Source: Xanthocytophaga agilis (GTDB lineage: Bacteria; Bacteroidota; Bacteroidia; Cytophagales; 172606-1). From it: a DNA stretch of 64,000 nucleotides. Below the pieces are notes generated by a model, which saw nothing but the letters and a program-made list of their open reading frames with translations, searched no databases and was not told where the DNA came from. Shown here piece after piece: positions 57,367 through 64,000 of the stretch; position 1 is the first letter of the stretch, and each line of letters opens with the position of its first letter. The stretch spans positions 124,001 through 188,000 of the forward strand of contig NZ_JASJOU010000013.1 in NCBI RefSeq assembly GCF_030068605.1, in the 5' to 3' direction. The translations under genes were made by a program, and so were the position numbers.

Positions 57367-57402
57367 CTCCATCCTGTCAACTGTTTTTTTTACAGGATGG
57401 AG
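57367..57402 (+). terminator. hairpin after the MBL-rhodanese gene
   Basis: An 11-bp stem, CTCCATCCTGT with ACAGGATGGAG, with a T-rich loop, lies 12 bp beyond the stop. There is no T tract after the stem, so it may act in mRNA stability as much as termination. Confidence 0.55.
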
Positions 57403-57641
57403 CAAAGAGAAAAATAAGCATCCTTCCAATCTCTCCTGCTATTCTCATCACAATCTATTTCAGTCTTATCTGAAATCTCTGCTCATTCTTCTTAAAGGCA
57501 TGCTTTTTTTGAGAGTTAAACAAATGTCTTTTTTATACTCTCTTTATATCCTGTTTTGTTTATTGACAGTTGTTTTCAGATAATTTCCCTGAATAATATT
57601 CAGGATGGTGCATAGTTTCAAACAAAACAGCCTTATAAATT

Positions 57642-58160
57642 ATGCTATACTATTTAATTGACGATGACGAGACCTCCCGACTAATATTTGAAAAACAACT
57701 CGAAAAAACAGTCGGTAAAAATCAGCTTCTTTCTATTCCTGTTGAATACACCCATCCACTATACACATCAGATACAGAAAGTAACAAACAAGCTGAGCCC
57801 TTTCCAACAGATACACAATCAAAAGTAAAAGTAAAGCTACAAAGTTTTTCTTCTGCTGTTTCTGCTCTTACTCTTATTCGCAAGCACTTTCTTTTGGGTA
57901 ACTATACCTCTTTACCAGACTGGATATTTCTTGATATTATTATGCCTGGTATTGATGGATGGCAATTTCTGGATAAATTGATGGAATTATTCAGAACTGT
58001 TCCCAGTGCCAAAGACACAGGCATCAAAGTAGGCGTTTGTCTGCTTACAGCATATGTAAATCAATATGATCTTCAGCGTGCACAGCAATATCCACTTGTT
58101 AAAGATTGCTTATTAAAACCCCTTACGGCTATAGATTTAAAGCTGGTTACCCAGATTTAA
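57642..58160 (+). CDS. response regulator, single REC domain (172 aa)
   Basis: A receiver domain shows DDDETS (acidic pair about 6-8), the phospho-acceptor Asp in FLDIIMPGIDGWQF (about 106), the LLTAY Thr/Ala position and the KP lysine in CLLKPLTA. There is no output domain. An unusual insertion of about 35 residues, rich in Thr/Ser/Lys (TSDTESNKQAEPF and following), lies between strand 1 and the phosphorylation site. It is a stand-alone regulator without a neighbouring kinase; the phytochrome-linked kinase at 1390-5910 is the only kinase in the window, but linkage is unproven. Confidence 0.85.
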   Translation: MLYYLIDDDETSRLIFEKQLEKTVGKNQLLSIPVEYTHPLYTSDTESNKQAEPFPTDTQSKVKVKLQSFSSAVSALTLIRKHFLLGNYTSLPDWIFLDIIMPGIDGWQFLDKLMELFRTVPSAKDTGIKVGVCLLTAYVNQYDLQRAQQYPLVKDCLLKPLTAIDLKLVTQI

Positions 58161-58285
58161 CATGTACCTGTTAGCGGAGGCACCATCTTTTACATTCTAT
58201 ATAAAGATATTTGGACTGTTGCGATGTTTATTACAGGTCTCTGAATATCTATCGGAATACGGGTAACTAAATGAAAGGAGGGTTT

Positions 58286-58717
58286 ATGCAAATGACCTAC
58301 TCACAACCAGCAAACCTTCAGTGGTTGCTCAATAAAGTGCAGAAGGACTCAGAATTAAAGAATATGTTTGTCTATCATCTCCAATTGGCGATACACTATC
58401 AGAATGGATGTGATGAACAAATTGACAATCTTCAGAATCAGGACTTTCAGGAAAGCCTCACTTTGATGAGGCATCTATATGAGGCCAGTCACGAATTATT
58501 ACATTTTTATATAACACAGAACCTGTCCTATAGGTCCTTTGCAAATGATATAATGCAAATCGTTGACAGACCTGCAGCAGAACTTGAAAGTGTTCTTCAG
58601 CAACTGGACATTCACAGACAGATAGATGATCAGATAAGTGAAAATAAAGGACTAACAAATCATGAAGGAGCAGCACCTCCTATGAACGACCAGCAAAGAG
58701 TTATTCCAAGGTCCTGA
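58286..58717 (+). CDS. hypothetical protein (143 aa)
   Basis: It is a helical, His/Gln-rich, cytosolic-looking protein with no recognised domain. A strong AGGAGG (58277-58282) precedes it; ATG 58286 is only 3 bp from it, while the second ATG at 58292 is about 9 bp away and is likely used. An upstream ATG at 58271 overlaps the ribosome site and is not preferred. It follows the response regulator by 125 bp and might be its partner; this is inference only. Confidence 0.5.
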   Translation: MQMTYSQPANLQWLLNKVQKDSELKNMFVYHLQLAIHYQNGCDEQIDNLQNQDFQESLTLMRHLYEASHELLHFYITQNLSYRSFANDIMQIVDRPAAELESVLQQLDIHRQIDDQISENKGLTNHEGAAPPMNDQQRVIPRS

Positions 58718-58764
58718 GAAATTCTACAGCAAAAAAATAGCTAAACAGCATAAAAATTGTGCAC

Positions 58765-58790
58765 TCCACACTTTGGAAAATAAGTGTGGA
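58765..58790 (+). terminator. hairpin after the 143-aa gene
   Basis: A 9-bp stem, TCCACACTT with AAGTGTGGA, has an 8-nt loop, about 50 bp after the stop; no T tract. A weak terminator or attenuator. Confidence 0.4.
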
Positions 58791-58878
58791 AGTATAGCTA
58801 CATACTCAATACTCATAGCTTTCCAAGAGGCATCCTTTTTTAGGCATAGTTAATACAACCTATAAAAATTAACTAGCT

Positions 58879-60426
58879 ATGAGAAGAGATGGAAAAACAA
58901 CCAGCCTATGGCAAGACCAGATACCTGATTATGAGTCAGACAACCAAGCCCTGAAATCTGGTAAAATTTATGATGTATTGGTCGTTGGAGGAGGGATCAC
59001 AGGTATAACAACAGCCCTTCTATTACAAAAATCTGGTAAGAATTGTATAGTTGCAGAAGCAAACTCTATTGGGTTTGGAACTACAGGAGGAACTACAGCC
59101 CATCTGAATACCATGCTTGATACGGATTACCATACCCTAATCAGTAATTTCGATGAGAAAAGTGCTCAAATGGTAGCCGGGATTACCCGTGAAGCTATTG
59201 AAATGATCAGGCAACTGGCTAACAGCTATCAGGCAAACTGTGAATTTAAAGAATTACCTGGGTATCTCTTTGCTCAGGATGAAGAACAGGCAAAGTATAT
59301 AGACAAAATAGTTGAGGCGTCCCGTAAAGCAGGAATTTCCATCGAATATACAAATCAGATTCCAATAAATGTTTCATTTCAGAAGGCACTGGTCTTTGAT
59401 AAACAAGCACAGTTTCATCCTACCCGCTATCTATATGCCCTGGCAAACGCCTTTGAAAAAGCAGGCGGAACCTTATTGCAAGACTGCAAAGTAACAAATA
59501 TCGAGGAAGGAGATATTATTCAGGTACCCACTTCTCAGGGAACTATTCAGGCCAGACAAGTAGTATATGCTACACATATACCTCCTGGTGTGAATCTGTT
59601 GCACTTCCGTTGCGCTCCTTATCGAAGTTATGTATTGGCTGTAACACTAAACAATGAGGCACAATACCCGGACGCTTTAGTATATGACATGCAGGATCCT
59701 TACCATTATTATCGCACTCAGGACATAGATGGTAAACGTTATCTGATTGTGGGTGGAGAGGATCATAAAACAGCGCATATGGAAAATACAGAAACTTGCT
59801 TCCGTAATCTGGAAAGCCATGTAAGACAGTATTTTGATGTAGATCAGATTGCATTCCGATGGTCGTCCCAATATTTTGAAACAACCGACGGCTTACCTTA
59901 TATAGGACATTTACCAGGAGCGTCTGACAATATCTATGTTGCTACAGGCTTCAGTGGAAATGGTATGACACTTGGTACAGTGGCAGCTATTGTACTCAAT
60001 GAACTGCTCACTACAGGTCAAAGCCCTTATAAAGATTTGTTTGCTCCCGGCAGAGTAAAACCAGTAGCAGGATTTACTTCTTTTGTGAAAGAACAGGCAG
60101 ATGTTATAAAGGAATTCGCCAGTAAATGGTTTTCTCAGAGTGATCTTGGAGAGTTGGCAGATCTGGCACATGATGAAGCCCGGGTTGTGGAATACGAAGG
60201 CACCTCCATAGCTATGTACAAAGACGAATATGGACGCATACATGCTGTAAATCCGACATGCCCTCATGCCAAATGTGCTGTAGCCTGGAATAGTACTGAA
60301 AAAAGCTGGGATTGCCCATGTCATGGATCTCGTTTCTCCTGTGATGGCGAACTCCTGACGGGACCAGCACGTAGTAATCTGGAAAAAATCAATATAGATG
60401 AACTGGAAGAAGCAGATGGAGAATAA
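58879..60426 (+). CDS. FAD-dependent oxidoreductase fused to a Rieske domain (515 aa)
   Basis: The N-terminal region is a DAO-type FAD enzyme with the dinucleotide motif VVGGGITGITTALLLQKSG (about 35-53). The last 110 residues form a Rieske [2Fe-2S] domain with CPHAKC (about 470-475) and CPCHGSRF (about 490-497), supplying the two Cys and two His ligands. Similar fusions (YhfW type) occur in Firmicutes and Bacteroidota. The substrate, probably an amine or amino acid, is not known. It is monocistronic, with a strong terminator. Confidence 0.9.
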   Translation: MRRDGKTTSLWQDQIPDYESDNQALKSGKIYDVLVVGGGITGITTALLLQKSGKNCIVAEANSIGFGTTGGTTAHLNTMLDTDYHTLISNFDEKSAQMVAGITREAIEMIRQLANSYQANCEFKELPGYLFAQDEEQAKYIDKIVEASRKAGISIEYTNQIPINVSFQKALVFDKQAQFHPTRYLYALANAFEKAGGTLLQDCKVTNIEEGDIIQVPTSQGTIQARQVVYATHIPPGVNLLHFRCAPYRSYVLAVTLNNEAQYPDALVYDMQDPYHYYRTQDIDGKRYLIVGGEDHKTAHMENTETCFRNLESHVRQYFDVDQIAFRWSSQYFETTDGLPYIGHLPGASDNIYVATGFSGNGMTLGTVAAIVLNELLTTGQSPYKDLFAPGRVKPVAGFTSFVKEQADVIKEFASKWFSQSDLGELADLAHDEARVVEYEGTSIAMYKDEYGRIHAVNPTCPHAKCAVAWNSTEKSWDCPCHGSRFSCDGELLTGPARSNLEKINIDELEEADGE

Positions 60427-60430
60427 ATAC

Positions 60431-60466
60431 AAAACAGGTACAAGCATCAATTTGTACCTGTTTTTA
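60431..60466 (+). terminator. strong intrinsic terminator
   Basis: A 13-bp stem, AAAACAGGTACAA with TTGTACCTGTTTT, ends in a T-rich tail (TTTTTATTTATTT). It lies directly after the FAD-Rieske gene. Confidence 0.9.
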
Positions 60467-60793
60467 TTTATTTAACTACATACTCACTATTCGCCATTGA
60501 AATTAAACCATTTCCTATCATATCGTCTAATTACTCTCCTGATTATTAAACAGTCTATAAATACTAATTGTAGGTAAAAATAACCTGCCTGTCGAAAATA
60601 AACTACAAAAAGCTTAAACCAATTGCAGGAGTCTAACAATTTTTTGTACTTTATAAATAAAACATCTTCCCTGTCAGAAAATGTCTTTTTAAATGCTACC
60701 CAAACACCTAATCATTCAAAAGCTGGTATATCCCTGGTAAACCATTGGGAACCAGAGTATAAACGTATTTGTCAACCTATTCCCCATTGCTAT
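60467..60793. other. gap upstream of the sugar isomerase-like gene
   Basis: Mostly AT-rich. An in-frame start at 60623 would add 57 residues without a signal peptide ahead of the Tat signal, so the region is considered non-coding. No clear promoter box. Confidence 0.4.
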
Positions 60794-61810
60794 ATGGAAC
60801 AGCCACTACTCACAAGACGTAATTTCCTGGGAACTGTAACTACAGCCTTGACAGGAGCAGTTCTATTGCCACAATCTGTTTTCAGTGCTCCTGCTATTCT
60901 GAAAAATCTGGGTAAGCCCAATTCAAAATTCAATGGAGTTCAGATAGGTGTAATCACATATTCATTCAGAAGTTTGCCAAGCAATGCAGAACAAATTCTC
61001 CAATACTGCATTGAGTGTAATATCAGCGCTATCGAACTGATGGGAAACGTAGCAGAAGCATTTGCAGGAGCACCCCATGCTTCTACAGAGCCGATGCAGC
61101 CCTTCAGAGGAACTCCAGGTCAACGACCAGAACTAACACCTGAGCAAAAAGCTGAACAGGCAGCCAAGGCCAAAGACATAGCAGACTGGCGGACAAAAGT
61201 TGCTATGGATAAATTTGAACAGCTTCGTAGCATGTACAAAGCTGCTGGAGTAAGCATATATGCATATAAACCTAATGCATTTGGAGTTAACAATACAGAT
61301 AGCGAAATTGACTATGGTATGCGGGCAGCAAAAGCATTGGGAGCCACCCATGTTACCCTGGAAATGCCAACAGATTCAGTTCAAACCCAGCGTCTCGCGA
61401 ACATAGCAGCTAAACATAAAGTCCTGGTTGCATACCATGGACACCTTCAGCAAACTCCTACCTTATGGGATGTTGCCTTGGGACAATCCAAATACAATGC
61501 CCTAAACTGTGATCTGGGACATTACACCGCAGCAGGATACAATGCCTTGGAACTACTTGAGGCTAAACACGACCGTATTGCAAGTGTCCATTTGAAAGAC
61601 AGACAAAATCCTGATCATGGAAAAGAAAATCTCCCCTGGGGCACAGGAGACACACCTCTTAAAGATATATTACAACTCATGCGGAAAAACAAGTACACAT
61701 TTCCGGGAACAATTGAACTGGAATATCAGATACCTGAAGGTTCCACAGCAGTCAAGGAAGTTGCCAAGTGTGTAGAATACTGCCGCCAAACACTTGAAAA
61801 AAACGGATAG
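60794..61810 (+). CDS. Tat-exported sugar phosphate isomerase/epimerase-like protein (338 aa)
   Basis: The ATG at 60794 places a twin-arginine signal at the start (LLTRRNFLGTVTTALTG), so the protein should be exported folded. The rest is an AP-endonuclease-2/xylose isomerase-type TIM barrel with GVQIGVITYSF, ATHVTLEMP, YHGHLQ, NCDLGHYTAAG and VHLKD, the last four being metal-ligand-bearing strands. Members isomerise or epimerise sugars, or carry out unknown reactions. A Gly/Pro/Gln-rich insertion (about 95-125) follows the first helices. Confidence 0.86.
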   Translation: MEQPLLTRRNFLGTVTTALTGAVLLPQSVFSAPAILKNLGKPNSKFNGVQIGVITYSFRSLPSNAEQILQYCIECNISAIELMGNVAEAFAGAPHASTEPMQPFRGTPGQRPELTPEQKAEQAAKAKDIADWRTKVAMDKFEQLRSMYKAAGVSIYAYKPNAFGVNNTDSEIDYGMRAAKALGATHVTLEMPTDSVQTQRLANIAAKHKVLVAYHGHLQQTPTLWDVALGQSKYNALNCDLGHYTAAGYNALELLEAKHDRIASVHLKDRQNPDHGKENLPWGTGDTPLKDILQLMRKNKYTFPGTIELEYQIPEGSTAVKEVAKCVEYCRQTLEKNG

Positions 61811-61827
61811 GAATGTAGTCCTGAAAC

Positions 61828-61870
61828 AAAAAAAGACGTTGGTGTAATTGATTATACCAACGTCTTTTTT
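61828..61870. terminator. strong bidirectional terminator
   Basis: A stem of about 18-20 bp (core AAAAGACGTTGGT with ACCAACGTCTTTT) lies between T-rich tracts on both sides. It closes the isomerase-like gene and would also close a convergent minus-strand transcript. Confidence 0.9.
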
Positions 61871-61919
61871 TGTTTTATTATGTCAGAATAAGAAGTAGAA
61901 ATACCTTCTTATTGGCATC

Positions 61920-62054
61920 TTACATATAAATTGTAAAATAACATACAGCTAATAGTATCAGGATCACTCTGCAATAGAAGATCCAACCAACCGTTTTATT
62001 TCTTAAAAAAGAATACGATAACAAAGTGACCAAATTGATATAAGTAGTTTTCAT
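61920..62054 (-). CDS. possible small membrane protein (44 aa)
   Basis: An ATG at 62054 opens a 44-codon frame that starts MKTTYINLV and contains one long hydrophobic helix (GWIFYCRVILILLAVCYF) near the C-terminus. It is oriented toward the bidirectional terminator at 61828-61870, which would then have a partner transcript. The ribosome site is weak and the family is unknown. Confidence 0.35.
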   Translation of the reverse strand: MKTTYINLVTLLSYSFLRNKTVGWIFYCRVILILLAVCYFTIYM

Positions 62055-62324
62055 GGGATGGATAAAGATAAAATTTGTAAAACGTAAATAAATACTTACA
62101 CACTATTCATATTGCTACTCTGATCTGTCAAAGCTCTGTAACCTTGCGACAGTCTTTCATAATACTATACTTATATCCGTTTCGACTTAAAAAAGTAAGC
62201 GATTTCCGAAAAAAATCTTACATAAATCTGACATATATTTTTACACACACACAATAGTCTGTCTGTAGTCTTTAGTTATATTCAGGTCCAATTATTTTTA
62301 GCCTTGCTTTTATTCTTGTATTTC

Positions 62325-62332
62325 TACATTTG
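62325..62332 (+). promoter_or_regulatory. -7 promoter box TACATTTG for ndh
   Basis: An exact TAnnTTTG match, 23 bp before the ATG at 62355. A TTG at 62304-62306 lies 18 bp upstream and would serve as the -33 element. It is the best-formed promoter in the window. Confidence 0.65.
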
Positions 62333-62354
62333 ACATATCTTTCCTAAAAAGTAC

Positions 62355-63686
62355 ATGGGTAATAAAGCCAGAATTCCAGACTCCGAAAATCCACGCGTAG
62401 TAATCGTTGGTGGCGGATTTGCAGGTATAGAGCTAGCAAAATCGCTGAACGGAGTAAATGTACAGGTAGTACTGATTGATAAAACCAATCACCATACCTT
62501 TCAGCCTCTTTTGTATCAGGTATCTACAGCCGGACTGGAAGCTGAATCTATTGTTTACCCCTTCCGAAAGATCTTTGATGAACAACCCAATTTCTTTTTT
62601 CGTCTGGCTCAGGTGATTTCTGTTGATACCCAGACTCAGGTTGTAGAAACCTCTATTGGATTTCTGCGATATGACTATCTGGTAATTGCCACAGGAGCGA
62701 CCACTAATTTTTATGGGAACAAAGAAATTGAAAAGAATTCAATTCCTATAAAAAATATCATTGATGCCCTCTCACTTCGTAACACGATTCTATCCAACTT
62801 TGAAAAAGCATTACAAATTGAAGATGATGAACAGTTAAACAGTCTGATTGATTTTGTAATCGTTGGAGGAGGTCCTACAGGAGTAGAGTTGGCAGGAGCA
62901 CTAAGCGAACTGCGTAAACATGTATTTCCGAACGATTACAAAGAACTGGACTTCCTGAAAATGGACATTCATATTATACAGAGTGGTCCACGTATATTGA
63001 ATGGTATGTCAGAGGAAGCATCACTGAAAGCACTACAGTTCTTAGAGAATCTGAATGTAAAGGTGTGGCTCAACAGACGGGTAGAATCATATGATGGATA
63101 CACTGTAGTGCTCGATTCTGGTGAAAAACTGATTACTCGTACACTCATCTGGGCAGCAGGTGTATCTGGAGCCCCTATCGAAGGACTGGATAAAAAATGT
63201 ATTCTCAAAGGGTCACGCATACAGGTAGATGAATATAGCAAAGTTGTTGGGTATACTAATATTTTTGCCATTGGAGATATTGCAGCAATGGTTACACCTG
63301 ACAATCCTCAGGGACATCCAATGATGGCCCAACCTGCTATCCAGCAAGGCAGGCTTTTAGGTGAGAATCTGACCTGTATCCTCACTGGCAAACCGTTAAA
63401 GCCCTTTCACTATAAAGATCAAGGATCTATGGCTACTATTGGACGTCATCGGGCTGTTGCAGATCTGAAAATCAACAAAAAGGAATATAAAATGCAGGGT
63501 TGGTTTGCCTGGTTTATCTGGATGTTTGTCCATCTTATATCCATCATTGGCTTTCGGAACCGCCTGTTTGTATTTCTTAACTGGATATGGAGTTATATAA
63601 GTTATGATAAAGGTATACGCCTCATCATTGGCAATCCTAAATCCAATAAGCCTGTAGAAGAAGAAGTTCCCAAAGCACTTAACTAG
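62355..63686 (+). CDS. ndh: type II NADH dehydrogenase (443 aa)
   Basis: Two dinucleotide-binding sites are visible: FAD motif VVIVGGGFAGIELAKSL (about 15-31) and NAD motif FVIVGGGPTGVELAGALSEL (about 172-191). The FAD-contacting AIGDIAAM is near residue 310. The C-terminus has a hydrophobic segment (WFAWFIWMFVHLISIIGF) for membrane association. NDH-2 oxidises NADH and reduces quinone without pumping protons. A good promoter box stands directly upstream. Confidence 0.9.
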   Translation: MGNKARIPDSENPRVVIVGGGFAGIELAKSLNGVNVQVVLIDKTNHHTFQPLLYQVSTAGLEAESIVYPFRKIFDEQPNFFFRLAQVISVDTQTQVVETSIGFLRYDYLVIATGATTNFYGNKEIEKNSIPIKNIIDALSLRNTILSNFEKALQIEDDEQLNSLIDFVIVGGGPTGVELAGALSELRKHVFPNDYKELDFLKMDIHIIQSGPRILNGMSEEASLKALQFLENLNVKVWLNRRVESYDGYTVVLDSGEKLITRTLIWAAGVSGAPIEGLDKKCILKGSRIQVDEYSKVVGYTNIFAIGDIAAMVTPDNPQGHPMMAQPAIQQGRLLGENLTCILTGKPLKPFHYKDQGSMATIGRHRAVADLKINKKEYKMQGWFAWFIWMFVHLISIIGFRNRLFVFLNWIWSYISYDKGIRLIIGNPKSNKPVEEEVPKALN

Positions 63687-63731
63687 CTAATGGAGAGGTG
63701 ACACTGTTGATTTAATGGTTTTCTCACTAGA

Positions 63732-63980
63732 CTACCAGCCAGATAAGGCTAACATAAGGCTTTGCAAATCCTGGTTAATAGAACGTACAGAAGACTGCAG
63801 TTGATTTAACATATTGGCTCTGGTATGGAGGTCATCTTGCTGATACTCTCCGCCAGGGCCAAAATATAAGGTTACTTCCCGGCTGTTCATCCCATTCAGT
63901 GCATATGCCTGCCATCGCTTCCGAATATTTTGAATAACAGATATTTGAGCTGTATTGCTAAATGACTTCTCATTTAACAT
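63732..63980 (-). CDS. hypothetical protein at the right edge (82 aa, possibly 5'-incomplete)
   Basis: The frame starts with ATG at 63980 but remains open up to the window edge, so the true start may be beyond 64000. The protein has no recognised domain. It converges with ndh; the stop codons are about 45 bp apart. Confidence 0.5.
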   Translation of the reverse strand: MLNEKSFSNTAQISVIQNIRKRWQAYALNGMNSREVTLYFGPGGEYQQDDLHTRANMLNQLQSSVRSINQDLQSLMLALSGW

Positions 63981-64000
63981 ATACCATACAAAAGGAGAAT

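Overview
The window looks like chromosome from a free-living, gliding-type Bacteroidota bacterium, most likely Cytophagales. The reasons are its AT-rich composition; promoters of the Bacteroidota type (TAnnTTTG at -7) with few strong Shine-Dalgarno sites; a type IX secretion sortase (PorU) beside a PorV/PorQ-family protein; secreted proteins ending in type IX sorting domains; SPII lipoproteins; and a TonB-domain protein. I saw no rRNA, tRNA, CRISPR array, phage module or intact insertion sequence.

Layout. 1-768: start of a phosphohexomutase running off the left edge. 1.4-7.5 kb: a two-gene signalling operon on the minus strand. It holds a complete phytochrome photosensory core (PAS-GAF-PHY, no output domain) and, 23 bp downstream, a 1506-aa CheB-CheR-PAS-histidine kinase fusion; the second gene plausibly supplies the missing output. 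8.06-8.29 kb: an orphan, strongly structured RNA candidate with its own terminator and an embedded 20-codon ORF. 8.4-10.8 kb: an SMP-30-type lactonase, a GNAT acetyltransferase and a TonB-domain protein. 11.5-16.8 kb: a run of poorly known lipoproteins and membrane or secreted proteins, interrupted by a small-RNA candidate with promoter and terminator (about 13.49-13.62 kb). 17-23 kb: a WG-repeat protein, an acetyltransferase, a phosphodiester glycosidase domain protein, an alpha/beta-hydrolase lipoprotein, an unknown lipoprotein and a 2H phosphoesterase. 23.7-31.6 kb: a secreted prolyl-oligopeptidase, a DUF4132 protein, a repeat-containing T9SS cargo protein and a small unknown protein. 32-38.4 kb: an OmpA/PD40 envelope protein, an unknown membrane protein, a second T9SS cargo protein and a carboxypeptidase-regulatory-domain lipoprotein. 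39-48.9 kb: a MATE exporter, an M23 peptidase with a frameshift, a THUMP-like methyltransferase, a small dimeric alpha/beta-barrel protein, porU and a PorV/PorQ-family gene. 49.3-53 kb: an MFS transporter, an orphan periplasmic-binding lipoprotein and a helical surface protein. 53.3-55.7 kb: modABC molybdate transport on the minus strand, divergent from an MBL-rhodanese persulfide-metabolism protein. 57.6-64 kb: an orphan response regulator, an unknown small protein, an FAD-Rieske oxidoreductase, a Tat-exported sugar phosphate isomerase-like protein, type II NADH dehydrogenase and an unknown gene at the right edge.

The intergenic DNA is unusually rich. Two diverged copies of one element (about 1131-1301 and 23309-23511) are both built on a strict 28-bp step of GACC-like motifs. 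A separate 28-29-bp tandem array lies at 31748-31889. Another dispersed element of about 300-360 bp occurs twice in opposite orientation (25921-26220 and 38396-38757). Many genes end in near-perfect hairpins, and two of these hairpins enclose the stop codon itself.

All calls are from reading the sequence and translated motifs; no database search was run. Residue positions are approximate unless a residue is named with its number.
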